This document shows positions 26,493 to 35,404 of a stretch of DNA of 46,965 nt, in pieces. The DNA is from Prochlorococcus sp. AG-442-N17 (lineage in GTDB: Bacteria > Cyanobacteriota > Cyanobacteriia > PCC-6307 > Cyanobiaceae). The first letter of the stretch is position 1. Every line of letters begins with the position of its first letter. The position numbers and the translations under genes were made by a program. The notes under the pieces were generated by a model, which was given only the letters and a program-made list of their open reading frames with translations, ran no database searches and was not told where the DNA came from. The stretch covers positions 1 through 46,965 of the forward strand of contig QCPY01000009.1 of NCBI GenBank assembly GCA_003212375.1, given 5' to 3'.

Positions 26493-27953
26493 TTATTTAT
26501 AAATTTGACCACTTAAAGAAAAAGATCTTGCTTCTCTTATTTTGACATTTAGCTCATCTCCAAATGAATAATTAAATTTAATATTTTTTGGAATTTCTAC
26601 AAAAGTAAGCCTATTTGATCTTGTCCTACCCATCATTTGAGAATTGTCTTTGGGATTCAAACCCTCTATCAAAACACTTTCAATATTATTTAAATACCTC
26701 TGATTTCTTTTTCTGGAGGTTGTATCAATAAGCTCGTTAATTTCTTTTAATCTTTCTTTTTTAAGTTCTTCAGAAATTTGATTATCCCATTTTGCAGCAG
26801 GTGTATTAGGTCTTGGAGAATAAGCCGCAGTCATTACTTGATCAAAACCAATTTCAGTAATTAGTTTTAAAGTATCTTGATATTGTTGATCAGTTTCTCC
26901 AGGAAAGGCAACTATTGCATCTGCGGTAATTGATGCATTTGGCATTAATGATCTTATATTTTCAATTATTTTTTTATATTTATCAACTGTATAACCTCTT
27001 CCCATTAGTCTAAGGATTTCATCATTACCACTTTGGAATGGGATATGAAAATGCTCACAGACTTTATCTAATTCAAAACATGCTTTGATAAGTCTTTTAG
27101 AAAAATATCTTGGATGACTAGTAGCAAATCTTATCCTTTTAATTCCCTCTACATCATGAATAAAATAAAGAAGATCAGTAAGTGTATTTTCTTTAGTACC
27201 ATCTTTATTCGTCCCTGGAAGATCTCTACCGTAAGCATCAATATTCTGACCTAGAAGAGTTACTTCTTTGAAGTTATTATGAGCTAGAGTCTTTATCTCA
27301 TTCTTTATTGCCTCAGGATATCGTGATTGTTCTTTCCCTCTAACGGAAGGGACAACGCAATAAGAGCATCTTTCATTGCATCCATATATGATATTTACCC
27401 AACCACAAATTGAACTGTCTCTTCTAGCAAAAGTAATATCTTCAGATATAAAAGTTTCTTCAATAGCTACAACTTGGTTACCTGAGTCGACTCTGCCTAT
27501 GAGATTTTCAAGATTATTAACGTGTTGAGGCCCCATTATTAAATCAAGTTCAGGAACTCTTCTTAAAAGAGATTCACCCTCTTGTTGGGCAAGGCAACCG
27601 GCGACCACTAATTTCAATTTTGGATAATTATGCTTTCTTTTGACTTGTTTTCCTAAAAAACTGTAAACCTTTTGCTCAGCACTATCCCTTATTGTACAGG
27701 TGTTGTATAGGACCAAATCCGCTTTGAATTCGTCAACTGCTTTTACATATCCCATTTTTTCAAGAGTACCTGCCATCCTTTCGGAATCCGCCTTATTCAT
27801 TTGGCAACCAAAAGTTGTTATCCAATAAGTGTTAATAGTTGAATCTTTCTGAGACTTTTTTTCTTCTTGTGATAGTTTTGTTAGCACTTTGCTAAAAGTT
27901 CTAAAGGGGCCAATTAATTCAAAATTACAATTTAAATAATTTTGGGACAACAT
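26493..27953 (-). CDS. miaB: tRNA-2-methylthio-N6-dimethylallyladenosine synthase
   Basis: MiaB is a two-cluster radical SAM enzyme that methylthiolates i6A37 in tRNAs reading U-starting codons. The N-terminal UPF0004 domain has [14 protein letters not shown] and [11 protein letters not shown], the radical SAM motif is [13 protein letters not shown], and the TRAM domain closes the protein. The start is taken at ATG 27953 (486 residues). The frame is open 22 codons further upstream, but that stretch is the tRNA-His gene. Only 7 nt separate the tRNA 3' end from the ATG, and there is no Shine-Dalgarno site. Confidence 0.94.
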   Translation of the reverse strand: MLSQNYLNCNFELIGPFRTFSKVLTKLSQEEKKSQKDSTINTYWITTFGCQMNKADSERMAGTLEKMGYVKAVDEFKADLVLYNTCTIRDSAEQKVYSFLGKQVKRKHNYPKLKLVVAGCLAQQEGESLLRRVPELDLIMGPQHVNNLENLIGRVDSGNQVVAIEETFISEDITFARRDSSICGWVNIIYGCNERCSYCVVPSVRGKEQSRYPEAIKNEIKTLAHNNFKEVTLLGQNIDAYGRDLPGTNKDGTKENTLTDLLYFIHDVEGIKRIRFATSHPRYFSKRLIKACFELDKVCEHFHIPFQSGNDEILRLMGRGYTVDKYKKIIENIRSLMPNASITADAIVAFPGETDQQYQDTLKLITEIGFDQVMTAAYSPRPNTPAAKWDNQISEELKKERLKEINELIDTTSRKRNQRYLNNIESVLIEGLNPKDNSQMMGRTRSNRLTFVEIPKNIKFNYSFGDELNVKIREARSFSLSGQIYK

Positions 27954-27960
27954 TATTGAG

Positions 27961-28034
27961 GGCGAGCGAGGGGATTCGAACCCCCGAATAGCGGCGCCAC
28001 AAGCCGCTGCCTTAACCACTTGGCGACGCCCGCC
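27961..28034 (-). tRNA. tRNA-His (anticodon GTG)
   Basis: The cloverleaf on the minus strand has acceptor arm GCGGGCG with CGCTCGC (one G-T pair), the anticodon loop TTGTGGC between GCGGC and GCCGC (anticodon GTG) and T loop TTCGAAT. An extra G at 28034 opposite the C discriminator at 27961 gives the G-1:C73 pair diagnostic of tRNA-His. No CCA is encoded. miaB starts 7 nt downstream. Confidence 0.97.
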
Positions 28035-28165
28035 TCACATATATAAATTTAACAAGTTAAGTGTAAAAATTCATAATCATTTTTATTTTTAAGAAGATTT
28101 TTAATTATTTTTTTGTACATCTAATTTGTATTTATGTTTTAAAGTAAAATATAAGCAAAAAAAAA

Positions 28166-29401
28166 TTGAGCAATTCCGGAAACTTAGAGGTCCTTATCCC
28201 AAGATGCCTTTGTGAAATAGAAAATACTGATAACCTAAAGGTAGACGATGAAAATCTAGCTTCTGTTTTTGTTGCTTGGGAAAAAGGAATTGTTTCTGAA
28301 CTAAAGCCGATAGATATTGAAAATAAAAAACCAAAAACAATTCTTTTCCCAAGATTTGTTGAAACTCATTCACATTTTGATAAGTCTTTTACTTTTGGTG
28401 AGTACCCCAACTTTAAATCAAACTATCAAGAAGCATTGTCAGTAAATTTAGAAGAGCATAAAACAAGGACTTCAAATAAAGTTTTGGATAGAGCTGAAAA
28501 ATCTCTAAATCTTGCTCTCAAAAATGGTTATAGAGCTATTAGAAGTCATATTGATACTTTTGAAAATCAGGATAGTTGTATCTGGGATGATCTTTTTAAG
28601 CTACAAAAAAAATATTCTTCTAAATTGAAATTGCAATTTGTAGCCTTAGCGCCATTGGAATTTTGGGATACTCCTCAAGGAGAGGAATTGGCAAAAAAGC
28701 TTTCTAATAAAAAAGGTATTTTAGGAGGAGTTCTTACTCCTCCTTTTATAAATAAAATAAAAGTAAAACGCTTACTCTCTAAAATCCTTTTATTAGCAGA
28801 TAAATATAAATTAGAAATTGATCTACACGTAGATGAATCAACCATTGAACCTGGAGCTGGTATTAAACTTCTTTTGGAAACTGTAGATAGATTAAATATC
28901 AAAGTTCCAATAACATGTAGTCATTTGAGTAGCATTTTACTTTTAAAAAATGAAGAGATAATTAATCTTGGAATTAAAATTGCTGAGAAAGATATAAAAG
29001 TAATTGCTTTGCCTCTTACAAATTTTTGGTTGCTCAATCGCAAAGATCAATCTACATCTTTATATAGACCTGTTGCACCAATCAAGCAACTACAAAAATC
29101 ATTAGTCGATGTTTCTATAGGGAGTGATAATGTTCAAGATCCTTGGTATCCATTTGGTAATTATGACCCTTTTTATTTAATGTCTCTCGCAATCCCTATG
29201 CTTCAACTCAATCCTTGGGAAAGATTGACATTATCTTCGATCCTTTTATCACCAAGTAGATTATTAAATTTAAATTGGGATGGATTGGTTAAAAAAGGCT
29301 GTCCTGCAGACTTTATTCTTTTAAGTGCTGAAAAGTGGGCGGATATTTTTTCAAATAATTTAAAAAGAAAAGTTCTAATAAAAGGCGAATTGTATAACTA
29401 A
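28166..29401 (+). CDS. Amidohydrolase, cytosine-deaminase-like
   Basis: A 411-residue metal-dependent hydrolase of the CodA-like branch of the amidohydrolase superfamily. HSHFDKSF (68-75) supplies the first metal-binding histidines, IDLHVDES the next, TCSHLSS another, and the CodA-type signature GSDNVQDPWYPFGNYDP contains the catalytic Asp. The start is TTG 28166; an in-frame stop lies at 28145-28147 and no ATG is near. The substrate could be cytosine, another pyrimidine or an N-acyl or guanidino compound. The FAD oxidase gene follows 34 bp later. Confidence 0.82.
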   Translation: MSNSGNLEVLIPRCLCEIENTDNLKVDDENLASVFVAWEKGIVSELKPIDIENKKPKTILFPRFVETHSHFDKSFTFGEYPNFKSNYQEALSVNLEEHKTRTSNKVLDRAEKSLNLALKNGYRAIRSHIDTFENQDSCIWDDLFKLQKKYSSKLKLQFVALAPLEFWDTPQGEELAKKLSNKKGILGGVLTPPFINKIKVKRLLSKILLLADKYKLEIDLHVDESTIEPGAGIKLLLETVDRLNIKVPITCSHLSSILLLKNEEIINLGIKIAEKDIKVIALPLTNFWLLNRKDQSTSLYRPVAPIKQLQKSLVDVSIGSDNVQDPWYPFGNYDPFYLMSLAIPMLQLNPWERLTLSSILLSPSRLLNLNWDGLVKKGCPADFILLSAEKWADIFSNNLKRKVLIKGELYN

Positions 29402-29435
29402 TCAATTAGTTTATACCAAGAGAAAATCATTATTA

Positions 29436-30791
29436 ATGTCATTAAGAAATTCAAAATTAATAGAAAAATTAAAAAAAGTTGAAAATTTAGAAATTATCGA
29501 AAGGACTTCAGATGTAAAAAGACTTTCAAAAGACTTTTACAACTATTCACCAATTCTGGAAGAAAAATTAGATGGATGTATTGCTGATTTTGTAGTACGA
29601 CCTTTTGATATAAATGCGATAAAGAAAGTAGCAGAAATTTGTTGGAAATTTAATATCCCACTTACATTAAGAGGCTCAGGTACAGGAAATTATGGTCAGG
29701 CTGTCCCTTTGTTCAAAGGTATTGTCATGCAAATGAATTATTTAAATCAATTAGAAGAGTTTTATCCAGAGACAGGTTTCGTAAAGGTACAATCTGGATG
29801 CCTAATGGGAGATTTAAATAAAAAACTAGAAAAATATGGACGAGAATTAAGGTTACTTCCAAGTACGTGGAAAACTGCAACTATAGGAGGTTTTATTGCT
29901 GGTGGTTCAGGGGGTATTGGATCTATTAGGTGGGGGTTTTTAAGAGATCCTGGAAATCTTTTAGGCCTAGAAGCTGTGACAATAAATGAAAAGCCTAGAC
30001 TAATGAGCTTTGATGCTCAAGAATCAGAACCTTTAAATCATGCATATGGAACTAATGGAATTATTACTTCATTATTAATTTCTACAGATATCAAACGAAA
30101 GTGGCATTCCATAGTAATTGATTGTGAAAAGTTAAATAAGACAATCGATATTTTAAAAACATGCACTATCGCATCAATTGACTTAAAGCTTGGCGCAATT
30201 CTTGAGAAAGAAATTGTAGATCAAATGCCTATTTGGTTCAAAGCTAAATCTAAATGTAATAAGATATTGCTTCAATCAACTCTTGGTGGGATAAAAACTA
30301 TTGAATTAATTTGTAAAAAATATGAAGTTAATTCTTTTCTCCTTGGAGAAGAAGATCAATTAACAAATGGAATCTCTGAAGTCGTATGGAATCATACAAC
30401 CCTTCACATGAGGGCAAAGGACAAAAATTGGACATATTTACAGATGCTATTACCTTTAAATAAGGAATTTGAATTAATTTCTTGTTTGAGAGAAAAATGG
30501 GGTAAGGATATTCTTTGGCACATTGAAGCAGTAGCTCAACAAGGGGTTCCTAGATTAGCAGCTTTGCCTGTAATAAAGTGGCATGGTTCAGAACAATTAA
30601 ACCAAATAATTGATAGTTGCAAGAAACTTGGAGCAATCATTTTTAATCCCCATGTATTAACTGTTGAAGGTGGAGGCTTAGGAGTTGTTGATTCTGATCA
30701 AGTAAAAGCAAAAATAAAATATGATCCTAAAGGTTTATTAAATCCTGGTAAATTGGAGGGGTGGGAAATAAAAGATAAGTTTAATTTTTAA
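29436..30791 (+). CDS. FAD-linked oxidoreductase (GlcD-like)
   Basis: A 451-residue flavoenzyme of the FAD_binding_4 / FAD-oxidase C family that includes GlcD and D-lactate dehydrogenase. The flavin pyrophosphate loop is RGSGTGNYGQAVPLF, the second FAD contact is TIGGFIAGGSGGIGSIRWG, and the C-terminal FNPHVLTVEGGG and KYDPKGLLNPGK are typical. It is probably soluble or membrane-peripheral. The substrate is a 2-hydroxy acid by family expectation. It may be co-transcribed with the amidohydrolase, but the link between the two reactions is not evident. Confidence 0.82.
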   Translation: MSLRNSKLIEKLKKVENLEIIERTSDVKRLSKDFYNYSPILEEKLDGCIADFVVRPFDINAIKKVAEICWKFNIPLTLRGSGTGNYGQAVPLFKGIVMQMNYLNQLEEFYPETGFVKVQSGCLMGDLNKKLEKYGRELRLLPSTWKTATIGGFIAGGSGGIGSIRWGFLRDPGNLLGLEAVTINEKPRLMSFDAQESEPLNHAYGTNGIITSLLISTDIKRKWHSIVIDCEKLNKTIDILKTCTIASIDLKLGAILEKEIVDQMPIWFKAKSKCNKILLQSTLGGIKTIELICKKYEVNSFLLGEEDQLTNGISEVVWNHTTLHMRAKDKNWTYLQMLLPLNKEFELISCLREKWGKDILWHIEAVAQQGVPRLAALPVIKWHGSEQLNQIIDSCKKLGAIIFNPHVLTVEGGGLGVVDSDQVKAKIKYDPKGLLNPGKLEGWEIKDKFNF

Positions 30792-30796
30792 AACTC

Positions 30797-32020
30797 TTAT
30801 TTATTTGCAAATTTAATAAACTCTGCAACTAAGAAGATTGAACCCGTTATCACAGGATTGCATTTCGGCCATCTTTTAAGCTCGAAAAGATAATTAATAG
30901 CATGATCAACTTTCTCAAACTCAGTTATTTTAAAATGTTTAAGTTCATTGATCCTAGAAAGATCATTTAATCGCCAACTTTTTTGATTAGGAACTGGAAC
31001 TAAAAGTATGTGATCATTTTTTTTAAAAAGAACTTTAATCATTGAGATAATGTCTTTTTGGATTTGGACTCCTAAAATCCAATAAATCCCTTCTTGATTA
31101 TTTACCCAAGTTTTCCTTTCCTCCGAAAGGGCTTTTGCCGCTGAGTAGTTATGTGCAGAATCTAAAAGTATTTTTTTATTTAAATAGTTAATTATTTCAA
31201 GCCTCCCGTTCCATTTTGTATTCTTTAGTCCTTTTTTGATAGAGCTCTCTTTAACGTTAAATCCTAAGTTATTTAGTGCTTCAATTGCACCAATCGCAAC
31301 AGCTGCATTTTGTTTTTGAAAATTTCCTTTTAAGCCAATTTCATAATTGCTTGGTAAAGGTTCTTTCCATATGATTTTTGCTCCTACTTCTTCAGCTCTT
31401 TTTTTAATTATGCTTTCAACTTTATTATCTTGACAACAAGTAATAACCACTGCATTTTTTTCAATTACAGCTACTTTCTCTATGGCAATTTTTTCAATTG
31501 AATCGCCAAGGTACTCTTTATGGTCTAAACCTATGTTGCCAATAGCAATTATTGGTCTGAAATTATGAGCTGTAGTTGCGTCTAATCGCCCACCTAATCC
31601 AGCTTCAAGAATTAGTAAATCTACTTTTTGTAAATCAAAAAATTCTAGTGCACAGCAAATAATTTGTTCAAAAGGAGTTAATTTATGGGTTGAAAGATTA
31701 TTTTCTATTTTCTTAAATAGTCTTTCAAATTCTTCCTTATTAATATTTTCTTTATTGACTCTGATTCTTTCACAAATATCCAAAAGGTGAGGCGAAGTAG
31801 TTACCCCAACATTCTTTTTTTCGGAATAAAGAATATTTTCTATGAAAGCTGTAATAGAACCTTTCCCATTTGTTCCAACAATTTGAATCGCGGGAATATT
31901 TTTGCAGGGATTATTTAATTCCTTAAGGGCTTTTTTTATTCTTGATAAACCTAATTGAATATTTTCCCTTTCAAATTTGGGTGAAAGTAAATCAAAATTC
32001 TCAATATTTACTTTGGTCAA
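30797..32020 (-). CDS. folC: Folylpolyglutamate synthase / dihydrofolate synthase
   Basis: This Mur-ligase-fold ATPase adds glutamate to dihydropteroate and to folates. The P-loop GTNGKGS is at residues 49-55. LEAGLGGRLDATTAHNF and LDHKEYLGDSIEKIA are the diagnostic folate-ligase segments, and LLDSAHNYSAAKAL marks the C-terminal domain. At 407 residues it is complete. It lies 12 bp behind argD, with which it is probably co-transcribed, and is convergent with the FAD oxidase gene, 5 bp apart. Confidence 0.93.
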   Translation of the reverse strand: MTKVNIENFDLLSPKFERENIQLGLSRIKKALKELNNPCKNIPAIQIVGTNGKGSITAFIENILYSEKKNVGVTTSPHLLDICERIRVNKENINKEEFERLFKKIENNLSTHKLTPFEQIICCALEFFDLQKVDLLILEAGLGGRLDATTAHNFRPIIAIGNIGLDHKEYLGDSIEKIAIEKVAVIEKNAVVITCCQDNKVESIIKKRAEEVGAKIIWKEPLPSNYEIGLKGNFQKQNAAVAIGAIEALNNLGFNVKESSIKKGLKNTKWNGRLEIINYLNKKILLDSAHNYSAAKALSEERKTWVNNQEGIYWILGVQIQKDIISMIKVLFKKNDHILLVPVPNQKSWRLNDLSRINELKHFKITEFEKVDHAINYLFELKRWPKCNPVITGSIFLVAEFIKFANK

Positions 32021-32032
32021 AACTTCTCAAAT

Positions 32033-33208
32033 TTATAGCTCTTCAAAAATTAACTCTAATTTTTTTAAAAGAATATTGATTTCTTTTCTCGTAATTATTA
32101 GTGGAGGAACAAACCTAACAACATTCCCTCCAGCTGGGACTAGAAGCAAACCTTTCTGAAAAGCTTTCAATGTAATTGTTTTTGCATCAGTATATGCATC
32201 TTCTATAACAAGGCCTTGTATTAATCCTAATCCTCTAATGCCTTTTATAATATTGGGGAATTTAGCTGAAATTTGACTAAATCCCTCATTTAATTGCTCA
32301 CCTCTTTCGTAAACGTTTTTAAGAATTTTACGTCTTGTAATTTCTTCTAATACTGTCAAAGCAGCTCTACAAGCAAATGGGTTGCCACCGAAAGTACTTG
32401 CGTGATCTCCAGGGGAAAAAATGTTCGCTTTTTTTTGTACCAATAAAGCACCAATTGCATGTCCTCCACCTAATCCTTTAGCTAAGGTAAAACCATCAGG
32501 CTCGATTTCTAGATTCTCATATCCCCACATTTTCCCAGTTCTTCCTACACCACTCTGAACTTCATCAAGAATTAAAAGAGAATTATTTTCATTACAAATT
32601 TTTCTTAATTCTTTAAAAAACAACTTATCTCCTGGTATTACTCCGCCTTCTCCTTGAATAGGTTCAATTAAAATCCCTGAAACTTTTTGGTCATTTTTTT
32701 TTAATTCTTTAAATATTCTTTTTACTGAAGCAATATCGTTATATTTAAAAAACTTAAAGCCCTTAACCATTGGCTCAAAACCTTTTTGGTATTTAGGTTG
32801 ACCAGTAGCACTTAAAGTGGCTAGTGTTCTGCCATGAAAGCTAGATTGAGCAGCGAGAATAAAAGACTCTTTCCCTGCATGTGCTGTATTACCATATTTT
32901 TTTAATAATTTAATCGCTGACTCGTTTGCTTCGGCGCCACTGTTGCAGAAAAAAACACTTTCAGCACAACTCTGTTTGGTTAGAAATTTGCTTAATTCTT
33001 CCTGCTCTTCAATTTTATAAAGATTGGAGATGTGCTGAATTTTCTTTAACTGAGCAGATAACTTTCTTCTTAAGATTCTATTGCTATGCCCAAGACTACA
33101 TGTCGCTATACCAGCTACTGCATCAAGATATTTTTTCCCTTTTTCGTCCCATAACCAACAGCCATTACCTTTTTTGAAAGATATATCAAATCTTTCATAA
33201 GTATTCAT
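32033..33208 (-). CDS. argD: Acetylornithine aminotransferase
   Basis: A class III PLP aminotransferase that makes N-acetylornithine in arginine synthesis and may also serve lysine. LLILDEVQSGVGRTGKMWG contains the PLP-ring Asp, and FTLAKGLGGGHAIGAL holds the Schiff-base Lys. The start is placed at ATG 33208 (MNTYERFDISF, 391 residues). The frame is open 27 codons upstream, but that part is tRNA-Leu sequence. Five nucleotides separate the tRNA 3' end from the ATG. No Shine-Dalgarno site is visible. Confidence 0.94.
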   Translation of the reverse strand: MNTYERFDISFKKGNGCWLWDEKGKKYLDAVAGIATCSLGHSNRILRRKLSAQLKKIQHISNLYKIEEQEELSKFLTKQSCAESVFFCNSGAEANESAIKLLKKYGNTAHAGKESFILAAQSSFHGRTLATLSATGQPKYQKGFEPMVKGFKFFKYNDIASVKRIFKELKKNDQKVSGILIEPIQGEGGVIPGDKLFFKELRKICNENNSLLILDEVQSGVGRTGKMWGYENLEIEPDGFTLAKGLGGGHAIGALLVQKKANIFSPGDHASTFGGNPFACRAALTVLEEITRRKILKNVYERGEQLNEGFSQISAKFPNIIKGIRGLGLIQGLVIEDAYTDAKTITLKAFQKGLLLVPAGGNVVRFVPPLIITRKEINILLKKLELIFEEL

Positions 33209-33213
33209 TAAAG

Positions 33214-33295
33214 TGGGAGCGGTCGGACTTGAACCGACATACCCGAAGGTGCCGCATTTTGAGTGCGGTGCGTCTACCAATTCCACCACGCTCCC
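33214..33295 (-). tRNA. tRNA-Leu (anticodon CAA)
   Basis: An 82-nt class II tRNA on the minus strand. The acceptor arm GGGAGCG pairs with CGCTCCC, with an A discriminator and no encoded CCA. The anticodon loop CTCAAAA between CCGCA and TGCGG gives CAA. A long variable arm (CACCTTCGGGTA region) and T loop TTCAAGT are present. argD starts 5 nt downstream. Confidence 0.97.
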
Positions 33296-33609
33296 AAGGC
33301 TTTTCAGCTATAACATTGCATAAAAATCATAGCAAATGATGTAGAATTTGCCATTTTTTTCTATACATCAACCATAATCCATTTATTCACTCCTTCGCCT
33401 GCTTTACGCAGAACAGTTAGGGAAATATAAAATACTTAAAAATTTTTTCAAATCAAACACATTTCATAAATAATTACTCAAAAAAAATATTTTATGCTGT
33501 ACATAATTGAGACATTTATGCCTAATAAATAATCTAAACCGGCTTATTTCAAGAATTAGCTTCACAGATTGTTATATTATGATATATTTAGGTAAGAAAT
33601 TTCTCTAAA
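33296..33609. other. 314-bp spacer upstream of tRNA-Leu
   Basis: A mostly AT-rich stretch between tRNA-Leu (minus) and two tiny plus-strand ORFs. Apart from the candidate tRNA-Leu promoter I see no gene or stable hairpin. A locally GC-richer patch (33391-33415) has no clear meaning. Confidence 0.5.
33307..33335 (-). promoter_or_regulatory. Candidate promoter of tRNA-Leu/argD
   Basis: On the minus strand TTGCTA (33335-33330) and TATAGC (33312-33307) are separated by exactly 17 nt and lie 11 nt ahead of the mature tRNA 5' end. Each matches four of six consensus bases of a sigma-70 promoter. Position and spacing are good, but AT-rich DNA gives many such matches. Confidence 0.35.
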
Positions 33610-33729
33610 ATGCAAAATATCAAATTCAAAAATAAAAATCGGAGGTTATCTCTCAAGTTTGCCCCCTATTTTTTTATTATGACTGCAATTTTAACGGCTT
33701 TTGTATCAAATACTGGTACATGGGTATGA
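33610..33729 (+). CDS. Possible 39-aa membrane microprotein
   Basis: ATG 33610 to TGA 33727-33729 encodes 39 residues. The first 16 are strongly basic (KFKNKNRRLSLK) and the rest hydrophobic (APYFFIMTAILTAFV), a positive-inside single-helix pattern. Its stop overlaps the start of the next small ORF as ATGA. There is no strong ribosome binding site. No family is recognised; the support is the pattern and the coupling only. Confidence 0.4.
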   Translation: MQNIKFKNKNRRLSLKFAPYFFIMTAILTAFVSNTGTWV

Positions 33730-33836
33730 ATAACTTTAATATCAGTGGATTAAACAAATATTGGTCTTTTCGATTTTTAATATTATCATTTCTATTTATT
33801 GGTTGCCTATCACTTGCCAATATAGCTTACATCTGA
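33726..33836 (+). CDS. Possible 36-aa membrane microprotein
   Basis: ATG 33726 to TGA 33834-33836 encodes 36 residues: a polar N-terminus (NNFNISGLNKYW) and one hydrophobic helix (FLILSFLFIGCLSLANIAYI). It overlaps the previous ORF by four bases (ATGA), the usual form of translational coupling, and ends 10 bp before the stop of the convergent murA. No family is recognised. Confidence 0.38.
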   Translation: MNNFNISGLNKYWSFRFLILSFLFIGCLSLANIAYI

Positions 33837-33846
33837 ATTTATTAGA

Positions 33847-35220
33847 TCAAGCTGCACTAGCTATAGATACATCCTCTTTATTTAAGTTTGAACTTTCATG
33901 CATAGATTTCTTAGTTTTTTTTATATCTATTTCTCTCGTAACTTGTGCACCCAGCATAGATAGCTTCATTTCAATACTTTCGTAACCTCTATCTAGATGT
34001 TCAAGACCATAAATAAAGCTGATTTCATTGGATATTAAAGCTGCAATTATCAATGCAGCTGAAGATCTTAGATCTGAACCTACTAATTTCATTCCTCTTA
34101 ATTTATTAACTCCAGTTATATATGCCACATTATTTTTTACAGTTATAGAACTACCCATTTCATTTAAAAGTTCTACATGATTCATTCTGTTTTCAAAAAT
34201 CGTTTCAGAGATCTTTGATCTTCCTTTGGCAATAGTCATTAGAGCCATAAATGGGGCTTGTAAGTCGGTAGGGAATCCTGGAAATGGAGCAGTTTTTATA
34301 TCTACAGCCTCAATCTTGTTACCTTTTATTGAAATCGAATTTCCTTTTTTTGTAATTTGACTACCACTTTCTTCTAGCTTATTTAATACTGCTTCTAAGT
34401 GATTTGGGATTACTGGAGAAACTGTAATTGAAGATGAAGTTGCAGCAGCAGCTATTAAAAATGTTCCTGCTTCTATTCTATCTGGAATTACTTTATGCGA
34501 ACAGCCAACAAGTTTTTGAACTCCATCAATAATTATTTTTTTTCTACCAGCATCATAAATTTTTGCCCCCATTTTATTTAGCATATTACATAAATCTTGA
34601 ATTTCAGGTTCTCTCGCTGCATTTTCTATCACTGTTCTCCCTTCAGCTAAGGATGCGGCCATTAATAAAGTTTCTGTAGCTCCAACACTTGGACAATTTA
34701 ATCTGATATTGGCACCATGTAGTCTATTTCTCTTCTCGACTAGTTTTGCTTTTACGATATCCTTTTCTATAATAATTTTGGCACCTAGTGCCTTTAGACC
34801 TCTTATGTGTTCATTAATAGGTCTTTTACCGATATTGCACCCACCAGGCAAAGGTATTGTAGCCTCTCCAAACCTAGCTAATAATCCTCCAATACAAAAG
34901 AAACTTGCCCTTAATCCATTAACAAGTTCAAATGGGAGCTCTTTGTTGGATATGTTCGTTGAATCAATTGTTAATTGATGATCTTTCGTTTGTAACTTAA
35001 CTCCTAAACTTTCTAGAATACTCCCCATTTTCTCAATATCTGTGAGCTGAGGGACATTATCTAATATGATTTTTTCATCAGTAAGTATTGATGCTGCTAG
35101 TAATACTAAAGCTGAATTCTTTGCACCACTAATCTTTACCTTTCCTTTCAGTGTACTTTGGCCAATAATCTTTAAATTGTGAGATTCAAGATATGACTTA
35201 TTGTTGCTTTCGCAAACCAT
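33847..35220 (-). CDS. murA: UDP-N-acetylglucosamine 1-carboxyvinyltransferase
   Basis: MurA transfers enolpyruvate from PEP to UDP-GlcNAc, the first committed step of peptidoglycan synthesis and the target of fosfomycin. KISGAKNSALVLLAA holds the conserved Lys35-Asn36. The reactive Cys128 is present in LPGGCNIGKRPINEH, so the enzyme is of the fosfomycin-sensitive type. Other family segments are PSVGATETLLMA and RIEAGTFLIAAA. At 457 residues it is longer than most, with short extra tails at both ends. It stands alone on its strand. Confidence 0.96.
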   Translation of the reverse strand: MVCESNNKSYLESHNLKIIGQSTLKGKVKISGAKNSALVLLAASILTDEKIILDNVPQLTDIEKMGSILESLGVKLQTKDHQLTIDSTNISNKELPFELVNGLRASFFCIGGLLARFGEATIPLPGGCNIGKRPINEHIRGLKALGAKIIIEKDIVKAKLVEKRNRLHGANIRLNCPSVGATETLLMAASLAEGRTVIENAAREPEIQDLCNMLNKMGAKIYDAGRKKIIIDGVQKLVGCSHKVIPDRIEAGTFLIAAAATSSSITVSPVIPNHLEAVLNKLEESGSQITKKGNSISIKGNKIEAVDIKTAPFPGFPTDLQAPFMALMTIAKGRSKISETIFENRMNHVELLNEMGSSITVKNNVAYITGVNKLRGMKLVGSDLRSSAALIIAALISNEISFIYGLEHLDRGYESIEMKLSMLGAQVTREIDIKKTKKSMHESSNLNKEDVSIASAA

Positions 35221-35404
35221 TAAGAATTATTTTGTTGGTTTAATAATGACAAACTAACTCTAGTAAGTCTACCTTGTGTAACGTGATGAATATTAATTAA
35301 TAGTAAGGGAAGCAAACTATAGATTGCTAAGACTTAAGATTTAAAGAAAATTATTGATCAAAATATTTAAGGAACTAAAATGTGGTAAATATAAAAAGCT
35401 CTAA

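Noticed and set aside
27954-28019. N-terminal extension of miaB
   Set aside because: It is a translation of the tRNA-His gene.
33209-33289. N-terminal extension of argD
   Set aside because: It is a translation of the tRNA-Leu gene; the family start is at ATG 33208.
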